This document shows, one piece after another, positions 31,301-41,024 of a stretch of 64,000 nucleotides of DNA. Under the pieces are notes generated by a model that saw nothing but the letters and a program-made list of their open reading frames with translations, searched no databases and was not told the DNA's origin. The number at the start of each line of letters is the position of its first letter. Position 1 is the stretch's first letter. The DNA is from Saccharomycopsis fibuligera x Saccharomycopsis cf. fibuligera (lineage: Eukaryota; Ascomycota; Saccharomycetes; Ascoideales; Saccharomycopsidaceae). A program made the position numbers and the translations under genes. The stretch covers positions 744,001 to 808,000 of the forward strand of contig CP012813.1 of assembly GCA_001936135.1 (NCBI GenBank). Direction: 5' to 3'.

Positions 31301-33480
31301 CAAGCAAATCAGACAACGCCGTTATTGAATACATTGAAGATGGTTCTACCGATCCCGCCAATGTCGATGGTGCCCCACTTACCAGAGTTGCCTCAAACTT
31401 CACCGTTCGCCGAGCCAGCGTGGCTAGTTTTAACCATCCATTTGACCCCAACGCTAATGAAAAATCAGACAAGACCAAAACAGGTCAATCGAAAGAAGTT
31501 AGCAAGAAGGGTAAAGTTACTTGGTCCACTTATGCTCGGTATGCTAGGTCTGCCAAGTGGCACAATGTTATCATCACCGTTTTGGCAATCATTACTGCTG
31601 GGTTTGCTGACTTGTCGGGCAAGTTGTGGCTTAAACATTGGGCTGACTTGAATGATCAAGACTCTAATAATAATGCTGAGTCCGGTTCCTCAACTACTAG
31701 CAGCCCGTTGTTTTTGATTATTGTTTACACATCATTGGGCGTTCTTTCGGGATTTGCTGTTTTGCTTAAAGGTTTCTCATTCTGGTATTGTTCCGCCATC
31801 AATGCATCCAAGAAGGTTCACTCAGAATTGGTCAAGTCAATCTTGAGCTCTCCGATGTCATTTTTCGAAACCACCCCAACAGGAAGAATCCTCAACCGAT
31901 TTTCTGAAGACGTGAGCAGATTAGATGAGCGATTCCCTCATTCGCTTTCGTTTTTCGGGACCACCTTGGTGAGCGCTTTCTTTTCCCTTGGTCTAGTGGC
32001 GGTCACATTGCCAGTTACTATTGTGTTTATCTTTGCGCTCAGTGTTGTTTACTATTACGTGCAAAGTTACTATATTGCCGCATCAAGAGAATCAAAGCGG
32101 TTCTCTAGTGTTACTAGAAGTCCGGTATATTCTCACATTCAAGAAACTTTGACAGGAATAGACACAATCAGAGCATTCAAGCAAGATGAGCGTTTCAAGT
32201 TTATTAATAAGACGAATTTAGACTATAGTGCCACAGCTGGGATATCACAGATTTGGATGACAAGATGGCTCAACTTTAGATTAAAGTCTATGGGAACTGT
32301 GTTTTTGTTGCTTGTCACTTTAGCGTCAGTGTTTACTTTAGCAACTAAACACCCATTAGGCACCGGTATTGTTGGGTTGCTTGTGACGTACTCATTGCAG
32401 GTCATGGATACCTTGAATTGGTTAGTGAGAATGTCGGTCGAAGTTGAGACTAACGCCGTTGCAGTGGAACGGATCTTTGAGTATTGCGATTTGTCAAGTG
32501 AAAAGCCTTACATTATCGAGGACAACCGCCCACCAGTCCAGTGGCCAACTAAAGGTGCCATCAAGTTTGACAATTATACTACACGCTACAGACCAGAGGC
32601 TGATCCTGTATTGCATAGCGTTTCATTTGAAGTCAAACCAAGGGAAAAAATTGGAATTGTTGGTCGTACCGGTGCTGGGAAAAGTACTTTGACTTTAGCC
32701 CTCTTCAGAATCATTGAAGCCTCGGAAGGGGCCATTTTCATTGATGATGTGGATTGTTCCAAGATTGGGTTATATGATTTAAGAAGCAAATTGAATATCA
32801 TTCCTCAGGACTCACAGGCTTTTGAAGGGACGGTTAGACAGAATTTAGATCCTTTTGATAATCATAAAGATGAAGAGTTATGGAAGGCTTTGGAAATGGC
32901 GCATTTGAAAGAGCATGTTTTGTCGATGAAGGATGAAAAGAAGAAGAAGAAGAAGTCCAAGGATTCTCATGGTAACCAAGAAGCAGGCGAAACCGAAGCC
33001 GAAGATGATGGTGACGAGGAAGGAGAAAACGAAGAAGATGGTAGTGAAGATAATGCTGAGGAAGTCAGCGAAGGACCAGGATCTGGTAAAGGACTATATG
33101 CCAAAGTCAACGAAGGCGGCTCCAACTTATCCGCAGGTCAAAAGCAATTACTCTGTTTGGCCCGTGCCCTTCTTAACCCATCCAAAATTCTCCTCTTGGA
33201 CGAAGCCACCGCCGCAGTCGATGTCAAAACTGATAAGATTGTGCAAGAGACGATTCGCAGTGAATTTAATGATCGCACAATTTTGACAATCGCCCATAGA
33301 ATAGATACAATTTTGGATAATGATAAAATCTTGGTTTTGGATAAAGGTCAAGTCAAGGAATTTGATAGCCCAGATAACTTACTTGCTGACAAGAATAGTT
33401 TATTTTATGGTCTTTGCGAAAGGGGTGGTTATTTGAAAAAGGCCACTACTAGTGCTGCTGCTGCTACTGATTCAAGTTAG
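28360..33480 (+). CDS. Vacuolar ABCC (MRP) transporter, Bpt1/Ycf1 type
   Basis: Full ABCC transporter of 1,706 residues, expected to move glutathione conjugates, bile pigments or metal-glutathione complexes into the vacuole. Order: an N-terminal TMD0 of five hydrophobic segments (about 45-230), linker, TMD1 (about 310-600), NBD1 with GGVGSGKST (about 734-742), LSGGQKAR (about 839) and a Walker B ending Asp-Asp, an acidic/Ser linker (about 945-1050), TMD2 (about 1060-1360), NBD2 with GRTGAGKST (about 1434), LSAGQKQ (about 1589) and LLLDEATAAVD. The NBD1 Asp in place of the catalytic Glu is normal for ABCC. The end, LCERGGYLK, resembles Bpt1 more than Ycf1. NBD2 carries an unusual Lys-then-acidic insert of about 60 residues (about 1523-1585) before its signature. 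Confidence 0.9.
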   Translation: MSRQQDILLVPDQYPPPIHSLHSSSSPFIKCNYDFSNPFSSVLVPTKESAFNPCFLAALLIASSVFFFLFGLLQLLILKRKKFHGHLRVKSVGLHQLFRVLLVFAQATLQLVVFAKLYQDDDHYGFFNISTLAFLIPSLVLYFTILPLHVIEVHKSIWQVASLLIYWLVASVLQFTVLYQDKFTNYPVAAKLPNHQNDDSSLISTIEVLLFANAVIISISETFFWSRAHEFTHDLQLNNVNVHSLHLANVFGKINYNNLNPLINKTYSENTIEFKDLPELTPDLNSEYSLAILGKYWLKQLTKPKPNIFSALFHGFSLQLLVTLVLEVLQIVANFAQPQLLKVFMNFFLDNAATEGSGDDYTNDKQILRGVLIALSMTAVSFASIILWNEYINRMYAISYRIRQGLTVLVYEKALKLSNAARNKRNIGDIVNLVSVDVSRVEYAISKLQSFVSAPLQFVLCLLSLVSLLGVSSFSGLLVIAFALPVNLYTIKRIEKLYDQNMKFKDMRTKTISEVLNSIKSIKLYSWESPMERKISDIRNDKELTVMKKIGIVDAVLSFSWNCVPYFVSCATFAVFTLLAGKKLTSDLIFPSLALFNLLGDPLFEIPDVISTFVEAKVSIVRLTKFLTDEELDENLVLELQEQLKKGQDAVVIANATFLRAAKKTAAAAAAQNNKQAKNNKISGTNDNHSANDQETAANTDEESAIESSATDSPQVALLNINFVARKGALTCIVGGVGSGKSTFLHSILGQLPVISASNFSSSNDQNQVQSQPTLRINGKIAYCPQQPWIMNASIKKNIIFGHKYDPEFFERTIEACELKPDFEILPDGEETQVGEKGISLSGGQKARISLARAVYARADIYLLDDVLSAVDAHVSKNIIEKVLLKKTGVLSSKTLILSTNHIHVLEEADSIYVLDHGKIDEKGTYDELLRANGEFAKLIQEFGNSDTAEKPQQESEGETTDAASAAASADSRKKDNDDQSSKSDNAVIEYIEDGSTDPANVDGAPLTRVASNFTVRRASVASFNHPFDPNANEKSDKTKTGQSKEVSKKGKVTWSTYARYARSAKWHNVIITVLAIITAGFADLSGKLWLKHWADLNDQDSNNNAESGSSTTSSPLFLIIVYTSLGVLSGFAVLLKGFSFWYCSAINASKKVHSELVKSILSSPMSFFETTPTGRILNRFSEDVSRLDERFPHSLSFFGTTLVSAFFSLGLVAVTLPVTIVFIFALSVVYYYVQSYYIAASRESKRFSSVTRSPVYSHIQETLTGIDTIRAFKQDERFKFINKTNLDYSATAGISQIWMTRWLNFRLKSMGTVFLLLVTLASVFTLATKHPLGTGIVGLLVTYSLQVMDTLNWLVRMSVEVETNAVAVERIFEYCDLSSEKPYIIEDNRPPVQWPTKGAIKFDNYTTRYRPEADPVLHSVSFEVKPREKIGIVGRTGAGKSTLTLALFRIIEASEGAIFIDDVDCSKIGLYDLRSKLNIIPQDSQAFEGTVRQNLDPFDNHKDEELWKALEMAHLKEHVLSMKDEKKKKKKSKDSHGNQEAGETEAEDDGDEEGENEEDGSEDNAEEVSEGPGSGKGLYAKVNEGGSNLSAGQKQLLCLARALLNPSKILLLDEATAAVDVKTDKIVQETIRSEFNDRTILTIAHRIDTILDNDKILVLDKGQVKEFDSPDNLLADKNSLFYGLCERGGYLKKATTSAAAATDSS

Positions 33481-34586
33481 CTGATGAGTTAGTGGGTTGC
33501 TCAAGTTGCTTTCTTACTAATGCGACTTCTACTACTACTAATTCTGGTTTGTTTGTTTGTTTGTTTGTTTTTTTTTTTTAACAATTAGTTGTTTTTTTTA
33601 CTTTTTTCTGTTGTTGAATATTTGCTTACAACTTCTTAGTTGTTTCTTATTTTTTGTTTTTTATATAATTAAAAAAAGAAAACTTTTTGTTTTTTTGTTT
33701 GTTTTTTATTATGCTGTATTGATCATTTTAAGTGACAATTATTGTATGACTTTCCTTTTTCTGTCTAATTTTTTTTTTCAAAAAAAAGTTTTTTGATGCC
33801 CACATAGAATCCACAAGTTTCATAAGTTGTCACTTTATTTACACCAAGTCTGTACCACAAAGAAATGGCAATCTTTAATAGATTTCCTGCTTTAGCTTAT
33901 GTTGGCAAGCCATGGTATTTTAAAAATAGTCACTATTTACAAATCCCACGGAGGGTACTCTTCCAAATCAAGTCAAATGTCTTCATATCACACCAAAAAT
34001 TACAAATACACAGCAAACTGTGTATAGCAGTAACTAATATCCGCTTCCGCATATGAATCTGGTGGATTTTTTCTTGTTACCTTCGCTACGCCAAGCGAAA
34101 CGAGCTGTGCAATGCTGAGTTAAAACTTACATTGCTTATGAACCTATATTGATGATTACCTGGAACTTATTATAAAATAAACAGACATAGATCTACATAA
34201 ACAATAGTAACTATTATTGCAAAGTAGTCTGGCATCATATCATCATCGCTTACAAATTTCTGCTCGGCGGCCAAACTGTTAGTGTTTGGTTATGAGCACC
34301 TGCGTGCACTCTGGTTTTTTTGCTGCGAAAACAGTTTTTTGCCCAAATTGTCGTGAAGGCGGTGATTTTTGCCTCCCAAAATCTGAAAAGCGAGTATCTA
34401 AATAATAATAGCACTTCAGTTTATCAATTCATCACGGCAGCCTGGAGGTATATCTTTATTCAAATACATACATACCGTGCCATTTCCTATTCTATATCAT
34501 CACAATCGCAACTGTAATTCCAATCACAATTGATTGATTAATATTGACTTCACCAGCATCACAATTTCCCTTCACTTTATTGAATA
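33481..34586. other. Intergenic, ABC transporter to RPN1
   Basis: Starts with a (GTTT)n and T-rich stretch (33550-33790), then mixed sequence and the RPN1 promoter with a PACE-like site. The small open frames are not protein-like. Confidence 0.6.
34367..34376 (-). promoter_or_regulatory. PACE-like proteasome element upstream of RPN1
   Basis: On the minus strand it reads GGAGGCAAAA, one base from the GAAGGCAAAA form I associate with Candida Rpn4 and close to the GGTGGCAAA proteasome box of Saccharomyces. It lies 210 bases before the RPN1 ATG. Placement in a proteasome gene promoter makes it credible; one degenerate 10-mer is modest evidence. Confidence 0.45.
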
Positions 34587-37547
34587 ATGGCACCTCCTAG
34601 TGGAAAGGAAAACAAAGGCAGCAGCAGCAGCAGTAGCAGCAAACCTGAAGGCGCTGCTGGTGCTGGCGCCACCAACACTAACAAGCCAGAAGCAGATATC
34701 TCTAAAAAGGGTTCCAAGAAAGATAACAAGAAGAAACAAGAAGTAGAAGAAGAATTGTCTGAAGAGGACCAGCAATTGAAAGATTCCTTGGAAGCTCTTG
34801 TTGAGAAATTGATCTCTAATGACACCAAAGCCTACGAACCATCATTGGATAAATTGAAAGAATTTTTGAGAGAATCCACTTCTTCAATGACCGCTATTCC
34901 TAAGCCTTTGGTCTTTTTGCAACCACATTACAAAACTTTGACTGATTTGTTCAATCAGAAATGGGCCTCTGGCTCCAACAAGACTTTGAAATCCAAGTTT
35001 GCTGATGTGCTTTCAGTGCTTGGTTCAAGTAATCAAAAGGGTGATTCTCTCAAGTACAGATTATTGTCCAGCGAGCCAAAAGTCAGTGAATGGGGCCATG
35101 AATACGTGCGTCATTTGGCTTTGGAAATTGGTGAAGAATATGGTGCTAGATTAGCTGAATCCAAGCCAACAGATGACTTGTTGCAATTAGCAGTGGAAAT
35201 TGTTCCTTTTTTCCTTGAACATAATGGTGAAGCTGATGCAGTTGATCTTTTGTTGGAAATTGAAGCTATTGATAAATTGGCAAAATATGTTGATGCTAAC
35301 ACCTATTCTAGAGTGTGCTTGTATATGGTTAGTTGTGTGCCATTGTTGGCGCCACCAGATGATGTGGCATTTTTGACTACCGCTTATAGAATTTATTTGG
35401 CCAATAATGAATTACCCCAAGCTATAGCCTTGGCTATTAGACTTGATAACGAAGAATTGATCAAGGAAGTCTTTAATGCTACTGAAGATGTTTCTGTGCA
35501 AAAGCAATTGGCCTTTATTTTGGCTAGACAAAACTCATCTTTTAAGCATGATAACCAAGAAATTCAAGACATTATTTCTAATTTGAAACTTAATGAATAC
35601 TTCAAATACTTGACTAAAGAATTAAATTTGTTAGAACCTAAAGTGCCGGAAGACTACTATAAGTCACATTTAGAAAACTCTAGATTTCATGAATCTAGTG
35701 GTCTGCTTGATTCTGCTAAACAGAATTTGGCTTCCAATTTCGTGAATGGGTTCATTAATTTGGGTTACTCTAATGACAAGATTATGAGCGAAGATGATTC
35801 TCATTCTTTTATATATAAAACCAAGGGTCCAGGTATGCTTTCCACCACTGCTTCCATTGGATCCATTTATCAATGGGATGCTGCTGATGGTTTGCAAGAA
35901 GCTGATAAATTCATGTATTCCAATGAAGAAGAAATTAAAGCTGGTGCCTTATTAGCTATGGGTGTTGCTTCTAATGGTATTCATGATGATGTTGAAGCTT
36001 CATATGTGTTGCTTAAAGATTACGTCACTTCTAATTCCAGATTATTAAGAATTTCCGCCATTATTGGATTAGGTGTTTCTTTTGCTGGTTCCCAAGATGA
36101 ACAAATTTTGGAATTGTTGCTTCCTGTTGTTGCTGATACTTCCGTATCTTTAGAAATTGCATCTATTGCTGCATTGTCTCTTGGTTTCACTTTTGTTGGT
36201 ACTTCTAATGGTGAAATTGCATCTACTATTTTGCAAACATTTTTGGAAAGAGACTTATCTGAGTTCAATGGTAAATGGGTGAAACTTTTGGCTCTTGGTT
36301 TGGGGTTGTTATATATTGGAAATTACGACACCATTGAAGAAGCTTTGGAAACCATTAGTGCTATTGAACACCCAATAGCTAAGTCCCTTGAGGTGTTAGT
36401 TACGGTATGTGCTTATGCGGGTACTGGTAACGTGTTGCAAATTCAAAAGTTGTTATCATTATGTCTCTCCAAATCTGAAGATGACGATGAAGACGACGAT
36501 GAAGATGATGAGCATGAATCTGCTGCTAAATCTTCTACTAAGAATGAAGATGAAAACATGACGGCGGATGAAGATCTTGAACTCGGCGGTGTTACCACTG
36601 AAGGATCAAGTAGCAACAAGCCAGACGCTGAAAGCAGTGCCTTGGATGGTGGTGAAGACAACAAGAAAGATGCTCCATCATCCTCTTCATCTTCTACTGA
36701 TGATGAATCTGCTGAGCAAAAGAGCAAATCAAACAAGTTTGGTAAAGATGACACATATCAAGCATATGCGGTATTAGGGGTTGCATTACTTGCGATGGGT
36801 GAAGAAATTGGCCAAGATTTGTCATTGCGCCATTTCGGCCATTTGATGCATTATGGTAATCCAACCATTAGACGTGCTGTACCATTAGCTATGGGTTTAG
36901 TATCTGCTTCTAACCCACAAATGAAGGTTTACGACACATTATCCAGATACTCCCATGATGCTGATACTGATGTTGCCGTTAACTCGATTTTCTCCATGGG
37001 GGTTGTTGGTGCTGGTTCTAATAATGCAAGATTGTCACAGTTATTAAGGCAGCTAGCTAGTTATTATGTCAAGCAAGCCGATTGTCTTTTTGGCGTCAGA
37101 TTAGCTCAAGGGTTGTTGCATTTGGGTAAAGGAACTCTATCATTAAATCCATTCAATACTGACAGACAGATATTGTCCAAGGTTAACTTGGCCAGTCTTT
37201 TAACCAGTAGCGTTTTGCTTCTAAACCCATCTGACTTCATTCTCGGTGATTCTCATTATTTGTTATACTACTTGTCAGCTGGTATTCATCCAAGAATGCT
37301 CGTTACTGTGGATGAAGAATTGAATCCAGTTAAAGTCAACGTTAGAGTTGGTCAAGCTGTTGACACTGTGGGACAAGCCGGTAAGCCAAAGACTATCACT
37401 GGTTGGGTTACTCAGGAAACACCAGTGTTGTTGGGACACGGTGAAAGAGCAGAATTGGAAAATGACGAGTATATCTCCTTAGCTAGTGCTTTGGAAGGTG
37501 TGGTTATATTGAAGAAGAACCCAGATTACATGGAGGTGGACAGTTAG
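34587..37547 (+). CDS. RPN1: RPN1, 26S proteasome regulatory particle base subunit
   Basis: Largest base subunit of the 19S regulatory particle; it docks ubiquitin-like receptors such as Rad23 and Dsk2 and the deubiquitinase Ubp6. It has 986 residues against 993 in S. cerevisiae. The N-terminus is a low-complexity Lys/Ser/Ala stretch, then a helical region with EWGHEYVRHLALEIGEEY (about 168-185), then proteasome/cyclosome repeats from about residue 410 with recurrent GALLAMG, GLGVSFAG and LGVALLAMGEE motifs, interrupted by an acidic/Ser linker (about 630-715). The C-terminus (GERAELENDEY) is conserved. A single in-frame CTG at codon 373 precedes the conserved LDSAKQNLAS stretch, where serine is at least as suitable as leucine. 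Transcription is probably Rpn4-controlled. Confidence 0.95.
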   Translation: MAPPSGKENKGSSSSSSSKPEGAAGAGATNTNKPEADISKKGSKKDNKKKQEVEEELSEEDQQLKDSLEALVEKLISNDTKAYEPSLDKLKEFLRESTSSMTAIPKPLVFLQPHYKTLTDLFNQKWASGSNKTLKSKFADVLSVLGSSNQKGDSLKYRLLSSEPKVSEWGHEYVRHLALEIGEEYGARLAESKPTDDLLQLAVEIVPFFLEHNGEADAVDLLLEIEAIDKLAKYVDANTYSRVCLYMVSCVPLLAPPDDVAFLTTAYRIYLANNELPQAIALAIRLDNEELIKEVFNATEDVSVQKQLAFILARQNSSFKHDNQEIQDIISNLKLNEYFKYLTKELNLLEPKVPEDYYKSHLENSRFHESSGLLDSAKQNLASNFVNGFINLGYSNDKIMSEDDSHSFIYKTKGPGMLSTTASIGSIYQWDAADGLQEADKFMYSNEEEIKAGALLAMGVASNGIHDDVEASYVLLKDYVTSNSRLLRISAIIGLGVSFAGSQDEQILELLLPVVADTSVSLEIASIAALSLGFTFVGTSNGEIASTILQTFLERDLSEFNGKWVKLLALGLGLLYIGNYDTIEEALETISAIEHPIAKSLEVLVTVCAYAGTGNVLQIQKLLSLCLSKSEDDDEDDDEDDEHESAAKSSTKNEDENMTADEDLELGGVTTEGSSSNKPDAESSALDGGEDNKKDAPSSSSSSTDDESAEQKSKSNKFGKDDTYQAYAVLGVALLAMGEEIGQDLSLRHFGHLMHYGNPTIRRAVPLAMGLVSASNPQMKVYDTLSRYSHDADTDVAVNSIFSMGVVGAGSNNARLSQLLRQLASYYVKQADCLFGVRLAQGLLHLGKGTLSLNPFNTDRQILSKVNLASLLTSSVLLLNPSDFILGDSHYLLYYLSAGIHPRMLVTVDEELNPVKVNVRVGQAVDTVGQAGKPKTITGWVTQETPVLLGHGERAELENDEYISLASALEGVVILKKNPDYMEVDS

Positions 37548-38026
37548 TCTGTTTACTTTTTTATTTTTTTAGTCGAGTGTTGAAAGATTCCACTAATTAA
37601 CTATGTAATGTTAACATATACAAAAAAAAACCTTAATATAGCTTTTCTATTTTTGTTTTAATAAGCTATTTATCCATGTTTGCTTCGTGTTTTGTAAATG
37701 TAGCTATTTTGTTCTGTCTTTTGGTTTTCCAAATATCACTTTATGTTCCGTTCCACTGCATTATGACAGTGTTGTTTCAAAAGCGTTGAATTATAATTAA
37801 TCATCAACAGGTGTCAGCAACATGAGTTCTTTCCATTTGGTACTCGATCGAGGCGCAAGGGTGTTAAATTGATTATTTGGGGGAAAAAGAAACAGGTATG
37901 AAAAGAAAAGAATGACCTACGGCAAGTAGCCTTAAGAATGGCCCTTTCACAATGGCATAGTGCGCTAGTGAATATCAAATTCCAAAATGTATATTACCCA
38001 TTAACGAACAAAGAAGTGAAAAAAGG

Positions 38027-38057
<31 letters not shown>

Positions 38058-38110
38058 ATTCCCAAAGAGAAGAAAAAAAAAGTACATGTAGTGAAAAAAA
38101 GATTGAAATG

Positions 38111-38141
<31 letters not shown>

Positions 38142-38209
38142 AAAAAGACCAAAAAACTGTACCATATATAATACCGTGTCGATTTCAGGTCATCCCACTC
38201 AACCAATTA
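37548..38209. other. Convergent intergenic region, RPN1 / bZIP
   Basis: Contains two long A-runs (38027-38055 and 38111-38139), likely shared terminator or spacer sequence. No gene seen. Confidence 0.65.
38027..38139. repeat. Two near-pure poly-A tracts
   Basis: Two 29-base A homopolymers separated by A-rich sequence, just past the bZIP stop codon. On the bZIP strand these are T-runs placed where a 3' end would be. Confidence 0.85.
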
Positions 38210-38773
38210 CTAACATTCAAGTTGCTTTAAAATAGCATCATTCAAATTCTTCAAAGAATAAGCCGGTCCCAATCCATAACATTTCTCGGTCCCTTCCAAT
38301 GAGCTCATCAACTTGATAACATCAATATCACAATCATGATTCAATTCTTCGAATTGAGAAACGTAATCCCATACTGCTGCAGTACTTAACAACTTGCTTG
38401 ACTTATCCGTGGGATCGGCGTAGATTAGTTTGGAGGAAGCGGAGGTGGCATTGTGTTGTTGAGCTATTTGGGCAGCGTTTTGTGAAGTAGCGATTGTGTT
38501 GGATGCGGTTGGGATGGCTCTGAATGGGTCAGAGTAGGATGGAACTGCTGGGACAGTTTGGTTTTCTTCGGCACATGGAAAAGTGTAGGTTGAGTTGTTA
38601 TTGACCAGACTATTTTGATTACTGGTGCTACTATTGTGATTGTTGTTGGTATTAATATCGTTGCTTGGGGAACTGTGATTTGGATGACTAAATTTCTGAA
38701 ACTGGCTTATATTGCTGCTACTAATTTGGCCATTTTGCTGCTGCTGAAAATTGGTTTTAGTATCATCGTTTAG

Positions 38774-38825
<52 letters not shown>

Positions 38826-39607
38826 GAGACTGCTGATTCTTGCAAATTCTTATTTTTCAAGAGCATCTGATTCTCGGTAGAAATAATAAGATTCTTCATC
38901 TTTAGTTTTTCCAATTCTTTTAAAACGTTTCGCTTTTCTTGTTCACTTTCTTCTAATTTTTTTTGCAATTCTTTCAACTTTTGCTCTTTCCGTTCACGGA
39001 ATGCTCGTTGAGCTGCGCGATTTTGTGATTTTCTTTTATCGACAATAGTCTTCCCACTATCAGCGCTGCTGTTATTACCACCTGTAGAACTTTTGTCAAT
39101 GATTGCTGCTGACACGTTTTGTCTGCTGCTATTATTATTGGTACTATTATCAGTAGCATTGGTGTTATGGCGAGCAGAAATTAAAATACTATCGTATCCA
39201 AGCTCCTGTTTGATCGAACTAATCTCGGACTGCGTTTGATAAATATTGCTGTTTAGCTGATTCAAAGTATTGGCATTTGCTGCATTATTGCTTAATGGAG
39301 AATTTGATAGCTGCTCAGATGCAACATTGCTGCTGCTGCTGCCGGTGGTTTGTGAGTTTGGGAAAAAAGGATCATTTAGCAGCATAACATTACTGGTATT
39401 GTTGTTATCGACATTACTGTTATTATTGACATTGCCACCATTGTTACTGATGTTGTTTGGGAAGGCCATATCGTCAATAGCATTATTATGGACAAAAGAT
39501 TGTAAATTGGCAGCGCTTAGTTCTGAAGTATTGAGATTACTGTTTTCTGACATATAACTGTCCCAGAAACCGGCGCCTGGCTGGTCTAAATTCATATATG
39601 AGCTCAT
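38210..39607 (-). CDS. Yap/AP-1-family bZIP transcription factor
   Basis: 465-residue nuclear factor. The basic region at about 190-208 reads KRKSQNRAAQRAFRERKEQ, whose Gln-x3-Arg-x-Phe pattern defines the fungal Yap (Pap1/Yap1) subfamily; a leucine-zipper heptad run follows to about residue 250. Next comes a poly-Gln tract of about 17 residues. The last 70 residues include VWDYVSQF and CDIDVIKLM followed by EKCYGLG, reminiscent of the Yap1 C-terminal Cys-rich redox domain but with only a few Cys. It could be the counterpart of C. albicans Fcr3 or another Yap rather than Cap1; I cannot decide. Asn/Ser-rich regions flank the domains. ATG 39607 is the first in frame. Confidence 0.8.
38777..38824. 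repeat. (CTG)16 trinucleotide repeat coding for poly-Gln
   Basis: Sixteen perfect CTG units on the plus strand, i.e. CAG on the coding strand of the bZIP gene. Pure codon repetition suggests a length-variable tract. Confidence 0.9.
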
Positions 39608-40175
39608 TTTTGTGACAGGAGAATAAAAAAAAAGTAAATAAAAAGTTTTAAGCTCTTATTACTGCTTTGAGTGTTGATGAACTGTATTCTGATGAGTTTG
39701 AAACACGCGAATGTCTTCATGTATCTAAGGATCAAATGTTGACCTTGGTGATATTTAATAATTTTAGAATGTTGGTGATGGGCAAAGACGACTGAAAGTG
39801 GTGATTTCCATATTTACCCGGCCTTTCAGTGGATGGTGCAGGCGCCACACAGCGACTTTCCAACATGCGCTTTTTACAAAAACTTACCTAGACTTGCAAA
39901 AACATCAAGCAAAACTTACATCAAAAAGAAAAAGATGATATATCAATTAATGAAAAAATAAATGGTAGTAATACGAGAAATAGATAAAGACAATTAATCT
40001 AATGAGACAAGACAAAAAGAAGACAAAACAAGAAACAAGAAACTATAGAATGAAAAGGATACAAAGAGAAGAAATTAAACAAAACACTAAATGGCCCGAA
40101 AAGATGAAGGTGAAGGAAAACAATAGCAAGTGAGAACAAAAAATAGGGAAAAAATAGCACAAAATTCAAGCTTGT
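39608..40175. other. bZIP promoter and 3' region of the wall-protein gene
   Basis: Contains TTACCCGG near 39816, a Reb1-like core, about 210 bases upstream of the bZIP ATG, and a purine-rich stretch (39920-40150) next to the wall-protein stop. No gene seen. Confidence 0.5.
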
Positions 40176-41024
40176 TCAAATCAACATCAAACCTAAAACT
40201 GCCAAAATTGAGGTAAGCGAAAAGCTTCTCAAATGTCTGCTCACTGCGCCATCCTGGAAAGTTAAAGTTTGACCTCTGCTTTCAGTGACACTAGCAGATT
40301 GAGAGCCAGAAGCATCGCTGTTGCTGGTTTTGGTAACATAAAGGGTGGATTTGCCGTTGCTGTTAGAACTTAATGTGATTAAAGCAGCACCAGATTGTAA
40401 TGAAGTTGAGTCGGTATCAGAGTCAGTTTGGGTATCAGAGTCAGTATCAGTGTTAGCGACACCAGTTGGAAGTTCAGAGCCAGTTAGCGTAGAAATAGTT
40501 CTTATTCCGTTGTCTGAATCAGTTTGCCCGAGATAGGTGGAAGTGAAGGTGGATTGGCATTTTTTGTCAGCACAGGAGACAAGAGTTATTCTTTCTGTAG
40601 AAACAGTAGAAACAATCATGCTTGTTTCGACTGAAGTGACACAAGAAGTGGTACGTTGAGCTTGGGTAAAAGTCGTTATGATGACGACAGTATTGTCACC
40701 TTTGGAAGTGTAGGTCGATGTCACAGGCACCGAAGTGGTATAGGTCACGATGGATTGACTGTAGCCGGTGGAGTAATAAGTGCTAACCGAGCCTTGGATA
40801 GTGGTAACGATATCGCCATCTGCCTTCGTTGAGGTTTTGGTTGAGTAAACCGTAGTTTCCAACTCTTCGGTGTTGAGGGCACTGTCATTGTCACTATCAG
40901 TGATTGGAGAGTCGGTGCTGGAAGCAAGATCTGAGCCAGCGGTAGCGGTCACTTGGAGAGTGGTTACTGCACCAAGGGCGGCATTTATAGAAGCAAGCAA
41001 CAAAATAACAGATGGAAACTTCAT
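40176..41024 (-). CDS. GPI-anchored cell-wall/plasma-membrane protein
   Basis: 282 residues from ATG 41024; an ATG 12 codons upstream would add a Lys/Arg-rich leader and spoil the signal peptide. The signal peptide is MKFPSVILLLASINAALG. The body is Ser/Thr-rich with repeated TTF/TYT-type stretches, two Cys pairs (near the centre, SCVTS and VSCADKKCQ), then Asp/Thr-rich repeats (TDSDTQTDSDTDS). The end is a hydrophobic segment (SFSLTSILAVLGLMLI) after a small-residue region, a GPI attachment signal. The composition fits heavily O-mannosylated wall proteins. I do not recognise a specific family member. It shares a divergent upstream region with THR1. Confidence 0.8.
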   Translation of the reverse strand: MKFPSVILLLASINAALGAVTTLQVTATAGSDLASSTDSPITDSDNDSALNTEELETTVYSTKTSTKADGDIVTTIQGSVSTYYSTGYSQSIVTYTTSVPVTSTYTSKGDNTVVIITTFTQAQRTTSCVTSVETSMIVSTVSTERITLVSCADKKCQSTFTSTYLGQTDSDNGIRTISTLTGSELPTGVANTDTDSDTQTDSDTDSTSLQSGAALITLSSNSNGKSTLYVTKTSNSDASGSQSASVTESRGQTLTFQDGAVSRHLRSFSLTSILAVLGLMLI

